The position numbers were made by a program, and so were the translations under genes. The notes under the pieces are model-generated. The model saw nothing but the letters and a program-made list of their open reading frames with translations. It was not told where the DNA came from and ran no database searches. From Fistulifera solaris (Eukaryota > Bacillariophyta > Bacillariophyceae > Naviculales > Stauroneidaceae), in NCBI GenBank assembly GCA_030295235.1, contig AP026155.1, positions 372,001-436,000 of the forward strand: a DNA stretch of 64,000 nucleotides, in the 5' to 3' direction. The stretch's first letter is position 1; every line of letters starts with the position of its first letter. Shown piece by piece: positions 41,901-53,475 of the stretch.

Positions 41901-44900
41901 TTCTCGCTGGCAGGCTTCCTATGCCGATTTAGAAGCACGTTACTTGGAATTGTGCAACTCCAAGGAGACGCCTGTCGTTGATGGAAAAGATGCCGTGCAG
42001 CTTGGCTTAGAGGACGGTTCCGTCGATCGTGTGTCTGAGTTGACTTCTCAGGTAACAAGGCTTCAGCAAGCGCTGACAGAGGCCGAAAGTGAATCGGCGG
42101 CAGTGGTGGCGAAGTGGCAGGAAGCTTACGCCGAATTGGAAGGAAAAGTCCGCATTTCGTCCCCCCGACAATAATCTCGTAGCTGATATCTCATGTAGTG
42201 ATAAGGATAAAAACTTAAGGCTCGATGATGTTGTACGACAAACTGAGACGTTCAAGCAACATGGACAAGACAGGGAGAGATATGATGAGGTTTCTCATGA
42301 AATTGCTTTGCTTCGTTCACAATTACTTGAACAGGAGACTGAAGCACAAGATGCAATCAGGCAGTGGGAAATCTCCTACGCAGAGCTTGAAGAGCGATTG
42401 CTTAAAGTTACAAAAGAACATGATTGTGCACTATCATCAGGTTCTCCAGGCATTGTCGACCCTCCTTTTCTTGAATCTGCTGCTGATAAGAAAAGTATGA
42501 GTGACAATGAAGCCGATACTCAGATTGCAATGGGCGATAACAATTTCCTCGATGCTTTCCGTGAACTGGAGCAACGTGTATCCAAATTGACGAGTGAGGT
42601 GTCTTTTCTGCAGCGAGAACTGGTTGATAGCGAAAAAGAAGCTGCTAATGCCATTTCTACATGGGAGCAAGCGTACGCGAACCTAGAAGCAGAGCTACAA
42701 TTAGCCAAGAAGAATAATTGTGAAAGACACGATAGTGAGGATGTGGATGACAGAGATAGCTTGCTGACAAAAATGACAATTCATATCGCGACACTGAACG
42801 AGCAGCTCTTATTATATCAGACGCAATTAAATTCACGAACAGCAATGAATAAAAGTGATCAAGTAAATTCCCAAGTTGGTGACTCAACAGCCAATATCAA
42901 CGATGGCACCGTAACGCAACTCGAGGTTTCGCTCAACACAGACGCCGATGCAGCTTTCGCGGAACAGCGATACAATGAAGGACCTGAAGAAAGTAGTCAA
43001 AGTAGCCTGCAAGCGGAAGTATATAGACTACAGTGCAATATCAAAGTCATGCAGGAGGAAAAACAAACATCAGTGGCTGAATTACAAGAACGTTTAGCCT
43101 CGGCAACATCAGAGATGGTCGAGACTAAACAACAACTTGGCCTATTAAAGACAGAACTCGAACAAAATAGGCTTCAAGCGAATGAAAAGGCAGAGTTTAT
43201 AAAGCAATTAAGTCTAGAACGAGACCTGCTGAGTGAGTCTTTTAGGCGACTTGAGGATCAGTACGAAAAAGATGTACTCGCTTTCAATTTGGAACGCAAA
43301 GTATTGGAGGATGACCTCTTTAGCACACGAGAAGAGCTTAACTCGAAGACAATGCAAGCTAAGAAGCTAACCAACGATCTCAGAGAAAGCCAGGAAGCGC
43401 TAAGTCAAATGGAGTTAAAAATGAGGGGAGCAGACGAGGAAGACAAACTTCGAGTTCTTCTTGACGAGAAAACCGCAGCCTTGGTATTGTTGGAGGAGGA
43501 TCTAAGTCTCAAGACGTTTGAGCTTCAAAGCAAAAGTGCTGAGTGGGAGAAAGCGAAGGAGCGTGAGGCTGGTAAGTCGATGACGGTCAAAAGATTATTT
43601 GTGTTCATTTGCGCTAAGTTTGTCCCGCATAGAATTGGAGAGAGAAATTTCCCGTCTTCAGTCAGAGTTGTCGGACCAAAAGGAGGAAGCGGAAATAGCA
43701 ATAGCGAGCTGGGAGACACGCTGCGAAGAGTTAGAAGAGCTCTGTAAGTTTTCGCAGGATGATAAAGATAAACTCAACGACGCGTTGGAACGGGCTGGCA
43801 CTCTTGAAACAAGACTTCGAGAAACAGAGGAGCTTTTCAATGCACGACTCGAAACTGCCATATCCGAGCACGATCGTGTACAGAAGGCCATAGCTGACAC
43901 CTTGCGTCTTCAAACACAAGCCGAACATGAGAGACTGGAACTGATCGTTAGTACTTTACAAAACGAGAAGGCAGTGCTTATAGCTGAACGAGACAATCTT
44001 ACCACACGAGTTGCGGAATTAGAAGACGAAGTGCTCGAGTCTAGAGATGCAATGCGCTTTTGCATAACGAATGGCATGTCTGATAAGGCATTCGAGATCG
44101 CGACGCAGTCTCTGCTCGAACAGCTCAATCAGATGAGCGAACAAGCTGCTTCAAACGCAGCTAGCTTAGTCATGGAGCGACAAGGTCGCCAAGCCGCCGA
44201 GGAAGAGGTGAGGCGATTGAGATCCGATCTTGCACTCATTCTTGGAATGGAAAATGGCAACGAAAACGTCGCGGAAATTCAAAAGCTTACACTCAAAACG
44301 AAAGGGTACATTCAAAGGAAGGAGGCAGCTGAAATTCAATCGCTCCGGTCATCGCTGGAGCGAGCTCAAGCCGAATTGTCTGGATCCAAAGCGTCGGAGA
44401 TGGAATCGAAAGAACGTTCCGCGAAGGCAAATATACGTGCGACCGCACTGGAGCAAGAGTTAATCTCATCGAGGAACGATTTCCAGTATCTGGTGAAGAC
44501 GATGGAGGAGATGAGAGAAGCAGAATTGTCCCGTCGAGTTTCTTTCGAGTATCGTATCGACTCACTTGAAAATGACAAGGCAATGCTTAAAAAGATCCAA
44601 GCTACCGAGATCGACAATCTTCGAAACGAACTAAATCAGATTTGCATAGAGCGCGATCGTCTGTTTGTATCTTTAAAAGATAGCGAAAAGAGCAAAGAAG
44701 CGGTGATGCTTGCGTCGAACCGTGCCCAGTTATCCAATTTGAACGAGGAATCGGACTTGCATGCTGAACTAGACATTTTAAGAATTGAGAAGGCTCGGCT
44801 CCTCGCTGCTACAGCCGACGAAACATTACAATTTGAGCGTCGTTTGCGTGACGCAGTCGCAGCTGAACGTTCATCGTCCGAAGCGGACCTCATCCTTGAA

Positions 44901-45593
44901 AAAGAATTGCGACTTGCTGCTGAGAGATCTGTCGATGCACTCAAGCACGAACTCGAACAAATGCAAGTTGATTTGGATCGACCTGTCCATCCAGACGACG
45001 CGTTATCGACAACTGAGGCAATTCCAACGTCGCATGAAATGGTAGAGTTAAAGGCGCAAATTGAAAGTTTATTGATGGAAAAAGGAATTTAAAATCTCAA
45101 GTCGATACCATCAAGGCAGAATCACAACGGCGAATTGAGGAGCTGGCCCGCGAGTGCCGGGAGGCAAAATCGGAAGCTCTGCGAGTGGAGAGAGAAAAGT
45201 CTGTTTGAGGCAGAGTTGCAAGCGGAAATGTCGCGTGTTCAAAATAACGGCTCCTTTAGAAGAAACGAAGTTGACACGGAGGAAAGTCAGGGCATTTTTG
45301 AAGAGAAGAAAGATGCAATGCAGCTGGAACATCTACAGCGACTCTATGAAGCAATAAAAGATCAAAAGGAAACCATAGAAGAGGAAAGAAGTGTTTATTT
45401 CGAGCTACTTTCCGAGCAAGATGACCTTCTCGCACTTTTGGCACAGCAAGATCTTATGGAATCATGTCTGAAAGCTGCTCTTTGTCGCTTGGGTGGCGCT
45501 GAAGCCGTGGAAGAAGCTGCACAGGAAGCCAGAGAAAAAGCCGAGGCACAGTACGGGAAATACATCGAAGTGTCGGCTGTTGAGTCGACCTAG
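35997..45593 (+). CDS. Giant USO1/p115-like vesicle-tethering factor (golgin)
   Basis: Predicted Golgi tether for COPI/COPII vesicles. Start ATG 35997. Two real introns, 38051-38112 (62 nt) and 43572-43632 (61 nt). Residues 1-700 are the armadillo-like USO1 head (EDGDNLCARILWQILQ, VLRNL-type repeats, ELLPNEPDTLVTLVLLRFLC, YASLLLGMALNQM). From about residue 680 the protein is continuous coiled coil. The C-terminus ELLSEQDDLLALLAQQDLME resembles the p115 tail. Five single-base frame breaks occur, at 37043-37046 (G), 39700-39704 (A), 42161-42166 (C), 45079-45083 (A) and 45195-45198 (A). Correcting them gives 9,471 coding bases, exactly 3,157 codons. That is over three times metazoan p115 and well above yeast Uso1 (about 1,790 aa). 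A 588-bp coding repeat accounts for about 720 residues. Confidence 0.8.
39985..42142 (+). repeat. 588-bp tandem coding repeat, 3.7 copies
   Basis: Copies begin at 39985, 40573, 41161 and 41749, each with AAGGTCCGAGTGATGTCGAC; the last stops after about 394 bp. Each full unit encodes 196 residues with tryptophans at unit positions 54, 123 and 187. Copies are almost identical at nucleotide level. The few differences include GTAGAG (copies 1, 3) against GTAAAG (copies 2, 4), and TCAGAT against ACAGAT (copy 3 only). The unit is a multiple of three, so copy number can change without breaking the frame. Confidence 0.95.
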
Positions 45594-46202
45594 TGACTTC
45601 TTCAATTCAATCTCCCATTTTGGATTGCATTCTGCCAATAGAACGGCCTGCTCTCCGCGCGTCACCATTATGATTCAACAATGCAATGAGAAGCGAGACA
45701 GACATTAGCTTCGCACTGACTCACATAATCTAGATTCTAGTGTGGAATATCACTCTCAGTAAAAAAAGCAATAACTTACCCAGATACGGTTTACTTGGAG
45801 AGGAGCTTATAGGCTTTAAGCAGACGATGTGTTGCTGAGAGAACGACGTCATCATTACCGAATGGCAGACAGACTTGGAACAAAGCCGAAGGCTAAAAGC
45901 CGCCATCCACGAAAACTTTCATCACAACAAAATTGTCCCATTAACCATTCCCTACATTCTATTTTAAAAAGCTTGCATTCATCAGCAAGGAAACATACGT
46001 TGTTACCATAAAATCATCGAAACTATCCCCATTTGCAGACTTGAGCTCTCCCTCGGTAGTTTACTGATTGTTTTTCTTCCGTCGAGAACTCGTGATTGCC
46101 GCGCCAAGAATTTCGGAGGTGAAATAGTGATGATTTGCCAATAGACAACCTATCTTGCAGACGAAACAGCGAAGTGTCTGGATCCCAAAACAAGGAATCA
46201 CG
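45594..46202. other. Intergenic
   Basis: 609 bp between two plus-strand genes. The frame of the next gene opens on TTG at 46155; its first ATG is 46203. No element recognised. Confidence 0.4.
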
Positions 46203-49200
46203 ATGAATGGACACGGAGGAGAGATGGACCCACAATCTTTGGAAAGATGGATACTTCAATCGAATGATCCTTCTCAACCCACGGCTCAAATTCAAGCAAT
46301 CACAATGTTGAGGGAGTGGTCGTTATCATCACCCCGAGAAGTAGTTATCGCCAGTATGTTTCAGGTCCTAGACCGGTCGTCGGAAGAAACAGCCCAGTTT
46401 TATTCACTCGGAACACTGGGACGTATGGCTCTGGACGAGACAGAAAGAGCATCCTTCCGACAGTATTTGCTCTATCGATTTCCGCCGGCATCTTCCACTT
46501 TTCTTCGCAACAAAGTAGCATGGATTCTTGCTCGATTCCTTTGGGAAGACGTCCCTGTGCGCTGGACGACATTGGAGCATGATCTCATCCATCATTTATC
46601 CGTCTCCCAGCCCGCTCTGTACTGCAAACTTCTAGAAACGGCGATGGAAGAGTTCTCGGCAGCCGTCATTCGTGAAGACCCGAATAACATCGTTTATGAT
46701 GAAGAACAATCGTTTTTGACCAACTCTTCCTTTTATTCAACGAAAAATGACATGCGAAGAGTAAAGGACTATTTTAAAGACTACATCAACGAATACGGAG
46801 AGGCCACGGGTAAGCAGCCAAATGACACAGAGACAAATACACTGGCCCATCGACTGTTCGATCGCATCGTGAAGGTCCTAGAGGATTGTATCTTCATTTT
46901 ACAGAATGGGAACGATGCAAAGGGACAAGCTATGGAGACTGTGGGACTTGCTTTGAAATCGATGAGGCAGTTTCTGATGTGGATCGACCTTTCCCACGCG
47001 GACACACAGGGCGAAGGAGTTGCGCAGCCAAAAGCAATCGAAATCCTACTCTACCTTCTGTCAATCTCCGACTATCCAGCTCATATTCATGTTTTGGTCT
47101 TCCAGGTGTTGAGAGAATGGAATAGCGGTGCACAATCTACCCACGAAACAGCGCTACTATCTGACCACGAGCTTCATGTTTATTCTGCCGTCTTCGAACA
47201 AATTCACAAAGCAAATCTTCTTCCTTACAACGTCGAATCGTCGGCACCGATTGAAGTAGTGATTGAGGTAGCCAAGTTTGTCGATTCTGCAGGACAACAC
47301 CTTTTGACCGTGTTCGTGATTGAAAGCGTCAAAGCAACACCAGAAATACAGGTTAACGCTGACAAGATAAAGAGTGCTTTGTTCCAGGCGCTAGATCTAT
47401 TCTTTCGCGCATTCAGCTATGATGACATTGATGTATCTGCTGCTGTTTTCCCACTAGGCGGCAACCTTATTTCCGAAATGGAGAAACATGCATCATTGCA
47501 AATTCACTTGCCTCAGCTATTGAATGTGCTATACAGCCAACTGAAATACCCAGCCGATTTTTCGTACGACTACGAAGATGAATTAGTCGCAGAAGAGATG
47601 GCGTATCGTGCTGATCTGGCGAAACTGTTTGGAAAAATGGTACGCATTGATTCAAATATTTGGCTTCAATTTGTAGTTGCGACAGCTCAACGAATGGAAG
47701 GAATATCTAAAGCACCGACGCAAGAAGTTGAAGTATTTTTACGCCTCCTTTACCATTTCTGCGAAGGTATACGACCTTCACCTGGCTTAAAAGTCGTCAT
47801 GAAGAATCAAGTTTTCTGTTCACTTTTGACGGCGTTACATCATAGCGATATTGCTGACCATCCCCATCGCGAGGTCTTGTGTCTTTACTACGATACTGCG
47901 GTTCGCTACCATCCTATTTTCATAACCAACTCAGGAAATGCTAAGGTGGCGAATACGCCGTTACTGTCTCGAGTTTTGGAAGCAATGGTGAGTTTTCGTA
48001 GTTAACAATCAAATGTTACTCTATCGCTTTTCCTCACACGGGTGTATTCACAGAGCGGCACCAGAGGCTTACTACATTCCCATGTCAGAGTAAGATCACG
48101 TTGCTGCTATCTGCTTCTCAATTTGGTAAAGCAAACAGCGCCAGTTCTGCGTCCTTTTGTAGAAACAGCAGTTTTTGGTATCCGTGGCCTTCTGTCCAAT
48201 GGAGATTATTGCTCAACGCTTAGACCGGATGATTCTCTCTACCTTTTTGAAACTATGGGCATATTATTGGGAAAGACAGCGCTTGAAGCTGAGAAGCAGA
48301 GGGGATATTTAGTTGAAGTGGTGACTCCGCACATCGAGAGGGTTAGACAAGAAATCGCTTTTGCAGTTTCCACTGTGGACACTGACCACGAAACTGCAGA
48401 TTTACGAGAAGAGATGCTGGCTAGCGCGATCGCCGCAGTCGCGCATCTTAGCAAGGGTTTCTCTAAGCCATCAGACGGAGTTTTAGCTGTATTATCTGAT
48501 TCGGTACATGTGGTGCTATCTTTTCTTCAAATAGCTCCGACAAGCGAACTAGTCAGAAACAAAACGATGGTGTTCTTACAACGCATGATTGTTACTATCG
48601 ACAACCGCGTCCTACCCGAAATGCCTCAATTTCTCTCCCTACTAATTGAACACTGCGATGCCGATGACATTTTTTCGTTTCTCAGTTATTCAATCAGCTT
48701 TGTTTAAAGTTTAAAGAATCTTCTGTCCCTACGATTGACGGACAATTGATTCCACTGCTAAGAAAATGCCAACAACTTGTGCCGACCCAAGGAAATGGTA
48801 AAGGACAGCCTCCTCATATCTGCGCGGAACAGTTGGCTGTGAAGAAGCTAATCTACGTTGTATTGCAACATATTGTCTCGAATAAAGCCACGTCAGTTCT
48901 AGTTTCACCTTCTAACGTCGGAAGCCTTGAAAGTATTCTTGAGACTATTCGCGACGGAGCTACCAGAGTTCAAGATCCGACTATCCAGAAAACATGCTTG
49001 AGGTTCTTCCGCGAGCTCGTCGCGCAATGGCTTCCTATGGAACTCCCGGGGATGAGGTGGATCTTTACGGTCGTGGCTTGCTGGTTTTCACACTGACTCA
49101 TTTGATTCCAGATGTCATCAACTGCTTTTTTCAAATTCAGTTTGAGGAAAAGATGCTCTTTACAGCCGTGTGATACACGAGTTCGCAAACATTCTATTTT

Positions 49201-49421
49201 CGACAAGATCTCATTTACAGGTTGTTGAAGGTGATCGATCTGGGCTGCTTTTCAACTCTTTACTTAGCTCCATAGAGCGAATGGCGGACTCATCGAATGG
49301 TTTAAAAGCGGACGTGGATCGCTTTGCTGATACTCATTCGGTTCCCGAAATTCAAACGTGGCTAGTTGAAAGTATCCTCGGAATGCACAAAAGAACGAGA
49401 TCGAAAAAGGGCCTTCCCTGA
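46203..49421 (+). CDS. XPOT: Exportin-T (tRNA nuclear export receptor), with frame breaks
   Basis: Karyopherin that carries mature tRNA out of the nucleus with Ran-GTP. Start ATG 46203. One intron, 47988-48053 (66 nt, phase 0). The N-terminal Xpo1-like region includes STFLRNKVAWILARFLWEDV; HEAT-type helices continue throughout. Exportin-T-like blocks are the acidic YPADFSYDYEDELVAEE followed by YRADLAKLFGKMVRID, and, after correction, the C-terminal YSRVIHEFANIL. Three single-base breaks occur: T-run 48670-48675, G-run 49048-49051 and T-run 49159-49161, each needing one more base. Corrected coding length is 3,156 bases, or 1,051 aa, close to animal XPOT (about 960 aa). Identification rests on remembered family patterns, so exportin-T is likely but not certain among karyopherins. 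Confidence 0.75.
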
Positions 49422-49674
49422 CGAAACATTACGGCCGTCGAAGTCTACGCATATCAGCCAGCCTTCTTTAGTCGCCTTTAATCTCATGACTTCCCTGCAC
49501 TCACTCGACACAAAACACGCGACAATCCACTCGGACCTACTCCAGCCTCGTTGATTGTTCAACCGCAAAGAGCGTTTGTAGACAAAGTTCTGCTATAGAT
49601 CAATAAGATCGTTTAAAGCTCGTAAGCTACCAGTTAATCGGATCAACGTGTAACCTATTTATGAAAAGAAGTAC

Positions 49675-50865
49675 TTAATTACCCGCTTTCTTCTTGCGGT
49701 AGTCATCCATCTCTTCTTGATAACGCTTTCTGTCATCGTCGGACTTCTTCTTGTAGTAATCTACCTCTTCGGGATTTAGCTCTTGCCAACGCTGACTGAT
49801 AAGGCGACCAAGATCCTCAAAACTGATTTTGCCATGAGGGCGACTTCGTCCTTTTCGTTGTCCCTTCTCATCATCCCCCTTTCCGGCTTTATCGCCCTTT
49901 CCGGTGTCTTCGCCTTCCTTGCTGCCCTCATCCTTGTCATCATCGTCCTCATCATCAGCAGCCGCGGCGGCAGCAGCTGCTGCAGCACCAAGGATTCGAG
50001 CACGTTCTTCCTTGAAAAAGAAATTGTAAGCAGAAAGTGGGCGCTTCGGTTTGTCTTTCGGTCTCTTCTTGTACGTTTTCTTTTTGATTGCTTTAGGACC
50101 CTCCGGAGCACTGACACCAGCGTGGCTTGCGCCACGATTCCCGGTGACGTTTGCAGCCGTAAGTCCAGCCGGGTTAGAGCCAACGCTTTCAGCCAGCTGA
50201 ATATTGGCCTGAAGCTGTTGTTGCTGCTGTTGCTGCTGCTGTTGCTGCTGTTGAAGCAACTGTAGAAGCAGTTGATTGTTCGAATCTTGAAGTCCACCTC
50301 CAAAGTGACCTCCACCCGCGCCTTGTAAACCAGCTAGAAGATGCTCATTTCCATGCATGCCTTGATGAATTCCCTGTTGCTGGCGCAGAAGCAATTCTCG
50401 TTCAAGTGCAAGCTGATTCGAGCTCATTACATCGGGGCTTCCAAGCCCACCATAGCCTAACTGAACTCCCCCGAAAGACTGATGAATTTGCTGCTGTTGC
50501 TGTTGTTGCTGCTGCTGGAGAAGCTGCATTAGCATCTCATTGTTACCTCCGACTCCAAGCATACCGCCAGGCATACCGCCGCCGGCGAAGACCTGTTGGT
50601 GGCCCATATCCAGCCCGCCCTGCTGCTGGAGGTTGCGAAGTTGAAGCATCTGCTGGATGGAAAGATTCTGGCCGCCAATATCTCCTTGAAGACTGTCACC
50701 TAGTCCTCCTCCGGCGTTGCGCATCTGCTGGAGCATGGCCAGCTGCTGAGATTGACCACCTTGCTGCTGAAGTGCATTCATCCCGAACAGCTGCTGCTGC
50801 AGGCCGTAATGTTGCTGCTGCTGAAGTTCGTCAACGGGCGTCTGTTGGTGCAAGTGGTTCTGCAT
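49675..50865 (-). CDS. PolyQ HMG-box protein with an interrupted HMG box
   Basis: 396 aa, single exon, ATG at 50865 (MQNHLHQQTPVDEL). Residues 1-250 are Gln/Gly/Met-rich with glutamine runs of about 10 and 13, typical of transcriptional coactivators. A basic segment (IKKKTYKKRPKDKPKRP) leads into an HMG box: PLSAYNFFFKEERARIL is helix 1 and KISFEDLGRLISQRWQELN the second helix, then EEVDYYKKKSDDDRKRYQEE. Between them is an insert of about 60 residues (ten alanines, an Asp/Glu run, then Gly/Lys/Asp). Probably a nuclear DNA-bending or transcription protein. No frame breaks despite the CAG/CAA runs. Confidence 0.85.
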   Translation of the reverse strand: MQNHLHQQTPVDELQQQQHYGLQQQLFGMNALQQQGGQSQQLAMLQQMRNAGGGLGDSLQGDIGGQNLSIQQMLQLRNLQQQGGLDMGHQQVFAGGGMPGGMLGVGGNNEMLMQLLQQQQQQQQQQIHQSFGGVQLGYGGLGSPDVMSSNQLALERELLLRQQQGIHQGMHGNEHLLAGLQGAGGGHFGGGLQDSNNQLLLQLLQQQQQQQQQQQQQLQANIQLAESVGSNPAGLTAANVTGNRGASHAGVSAPEGPKAIKKKTYKKRPKDKPKRPLSAYNFFFKEERARILGAAAAAAAAAADDEDDDDKDEGSKEGEDTGKGDKAGKGDDEKGQRKGRSRPHGKISFEDLGRLISQRWQELNPEEVDYYKKKSDDDRKRYQEEMDDYRKKKAGN

Positions 50866-51896
50866 TTGCTTCGAAAGGGTGATGCAATGTGAGGGTTGTG
50901 AGACAAGCGACAATAGTGAAGAATCGGATTGCGCTGTAGATGCAAAGAACCTGTTGTGCTTGCCTGTTGTCCAATTGTTTAGGAGACCTATAACTTCGCT
51001 TTATCGTTAATTACAACCGAATACTGCGTTATCAAAATTCAGCAGATGTTTCTCTCCAACAGCGATCAGGTGACTGTAGACATCTTACCACGATCTACGT
51101 AGAAATTTTTTCCATATCTTTCTTGAAAACTTCTGCACTATGGTCCTTTGCAACAACGATGTCTTCCGTACTCCGTATTTCTGAGTAAGCATTTATGGCG
51201 CCTTGTTTCCCTTATTTAAAAACCAACGTGCGAGCAATCGACATGAGGATCCGATATTTATGAAGGCGACAATAGCCTACTATGTACCTAAATTTCTATG
51301 TCCTCTTGGACCTCTACCATAGAAAAAAGTACGGAACCGTTGTAGTTTGTACTTAGTAAAATACCAAAACACACAGATTCATAGGTTGCGGTTCGCGGTT
51401 ATCCGTACCCATTACAGGCTACTGGCAACGCATGACGTTATATTCTTTACCTGACGCTTCCATTCACAGGGCTACATAGTACATAGTACACTTTTTAAAA
51501 TAGTTTCTAGTGTCCGTTGGTCGTTAATCGTGAATAAGCAATTGGGGATAAAAGGAAACAGTAAAACGTTATTCAGTCTTTACCACAGCAAGTAGTACTG
51601 GCAGCACATGGCAGATGGCAGATGGCAGGAGAACTTATTAGGAGAACGACGAACGAAGAACGAAGTACAAATACAAAAGAAATGAGTGAGTAAACCGTCA
51701 ATGGTCATCAAGGAGAAAGATAAACAACCAATTTGAGTCTGGAGTCCAAGTCCCGGATAAATTTCCTTGAAAAAACTTGAATGCGAGTGTGTGACCATGA
51801 CCAAAAAGTTGAGCCTAACAATTTCCACCACGTGTTGTTTTTACTAAGATCTACTTCATTGACGAGCTGTTCGCTTACTTTGACAGGAGACGAGTT
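50866..51896. other. Long divergent intergenic region
   Basis: 1,031 bp between the HMG-box gene (minus) and the MORN gene (plus). It holds a short direct repeat (GGCAGAT three times, about 51608-51627), a TACATAGTACATAGTAC stretch near 51474-51490 and several GTAC-containing elements. No RNA gene or protein gene recognised; promoters of both neighbours are expected here. Confidence 0.4.
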
Positions 51897-52846
51897 ATGA
51901 ACCAGGAGATTCAAAAAGCACGCGTCGCGAAAGGGCAGTGTGCCTCTTGTGGGCAACAGCTGTACCGATTGAAGCCTGAAGAACATTTTGCCTTAATGGG
52001 CATTCTTACTGGGAAAGTGACCTCCGATGCGAATGGAAAAAGACAAGGAAAGTTCCATTGACAATTCCGAATCTGGTGGAAAAAGGGAAATGCCTCAAAT
52101 GTGCTGGCTCTTTGTCAGTGGTTGCCGACGTTCAGATAAAGAACGATGTCAACGTAGAGCCTTTGAGTAAGGCAACAATTGATGTTTCCGCATTTACTAT
52201 GTACGATGGATCTTTCAATTCAAATGGAGAAAGACACGGTTTAGGGAAGATGACCTGGACCAATGGGGACGTCTATGAAGGAAATTTCGAAAACAATTTG
52301 CGAAATGGAAAAGGAACGATGGTTTTTGCAGCGCATCCCGGAGACAAAAGTATAGGAAAATATGACGGATGTTGGAAGAATGACATGATGCATGGCAGAG
52401 GTTTCCGGAGGTATACGAACGGGGACAAATACGATGGGGAATTTTGCTTGGGCAAGAGACACGGTGAAGGGCGTTTCACTTATGCTAACGGCGACATGTT
52501 CTGGGGATGGTTTGAAGACAATGATATACACGGTTTTGGACGTTACTATTACGCATCTGGACAACGATATGAGGGAGAATTCTTCCGCGGAGAACGTTGC
52601 GGTGTGGGCAAGCTTCAAGGCAAAGATGGACGAATAGAAATCTTCCAGTACGTGGGGAATCAACGCGTGGGGAAAGGGATTCGTTGGTCAAGTGATAGAT
52701 CAACGGCATGGCTGATTGCTGCAAATTCAAATGAAAAGATCATCGGTAAAACAGAAGAACAGATTTCTACCTTAGACGCTGCGAAAAGAGTGCACGACAT
52801 TGAGCAAGCCGTCGAACGCGCAAAACTAGAGAAGTCCAATGCATGA
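51897..52846 (+). CDS. MORN-repeat protein with zinc-ribbon-like N-terminus (frame break)
   Basis: Start at ATG 51897 (MNQEIQKARVAKGQCASCG). A first cysteine pair CASCG and a second KCLKCAG, about 50 residues apart, could form a zinc ribbon. The frame breaks at five A at 52037-52041; with six it continues NGKKTRKVPLTIPNLVEKG, giving 316 aa. Six to seven MORN repeats follow: YDGSFNSNGERHGLGKMTW, YEGNFENNLRNGKGTMVF, YDGCWKNDMMHGRGFRR, YDGEFCLGKRHGEGRFTY, then FWGWFEDNDIHGFGRYYY and YEGEFFRGERCGVGKLQG. MORN arrays bind phospholipids or scaffold membrane-associated proteins. The C-terminus is a short helix with charged residues. An upstream exon cannot be excluded, since an acceptor-like TTTGACAG precedes the ATG. 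Confidence 0.75.
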
Positions 52847-53475
52847 GCTTTCTGAACTTCGCATTACGAAGAAGTGCACAGTAGTAAATAAGTATTAAAA
52901 ATAAACTATTTCAGCTCTGCAATCTAAGCAACGCTCTATTTCGTACTCCCGGGTACTGCCCATCGACGCGTACCCAAACTCACAAACGCTTGAGTGGGCT
53001 TCGATGCCGCCGAAATTGACGAATTACTTCTCTGCTCTTCGCCTTTCAACTGCAAGTTAGATTTGTTAGTTGTTCCTTCAGCAGTAAGGCATGACAGCTA
53101 GTGCGTTCCTTTGGCATCGCTTTAGCTTTTAGCTTTATGGCTCTACCTAGAGAGAAAAGGGTCATTTTAAAGTCATAGTCACAAGGCATCACGTTTTCCC
53201 GTAACAATAAGAACGGCCTACACACTTTTAGAGTGTCTGAGTAAACCGGTACCCACGCAAACAGACACGCTTCACATCTCACAATCCGTCTTCCGAGTGC
53301 GTTGGATGCAAATTTTTGGCAGACGCCCAAAGAGCCTTTTACACCAAGCTTCCAGATGATCGCATCTCGCAACAACATTCGTCGCTTTTGTAATGCACCT
53401 TTCATGAAACAAAAGATGAGACTGTAGAAAGTGAGATCAAAAGTACGATCCCGTGATTTTTATATAGTTGCAACT
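52847..53475. other. Intergenic
   Basis: 629 bp. It contains AACCGGTACCCACG near 53245. A 119-codon minus-strand ATG frame (53405-53046) lacks any family feature and is not called. Confidence 0.4.

Noticed and set aside
40061-42058. Regular 588-spaced minus-strand frames of 77 and 112 codons
   Set aside because: They are antisense shadows of the tandem repeat in the golgin gene, so their regularity simply copies the repeat.
50200-50520. CAG/CAA-rich stretches as a microsatellite or CRISPR-like array
   Set aside because: They encode the glutamine runs of the HMG-box protein in frame; no spacer structure is present.
53046-53405. 119-codon ATG-initiated minus-strand frame
   Set aside because: No domain, no homologous pattern, and located in a gap between two well-supported genes; most likely chance.
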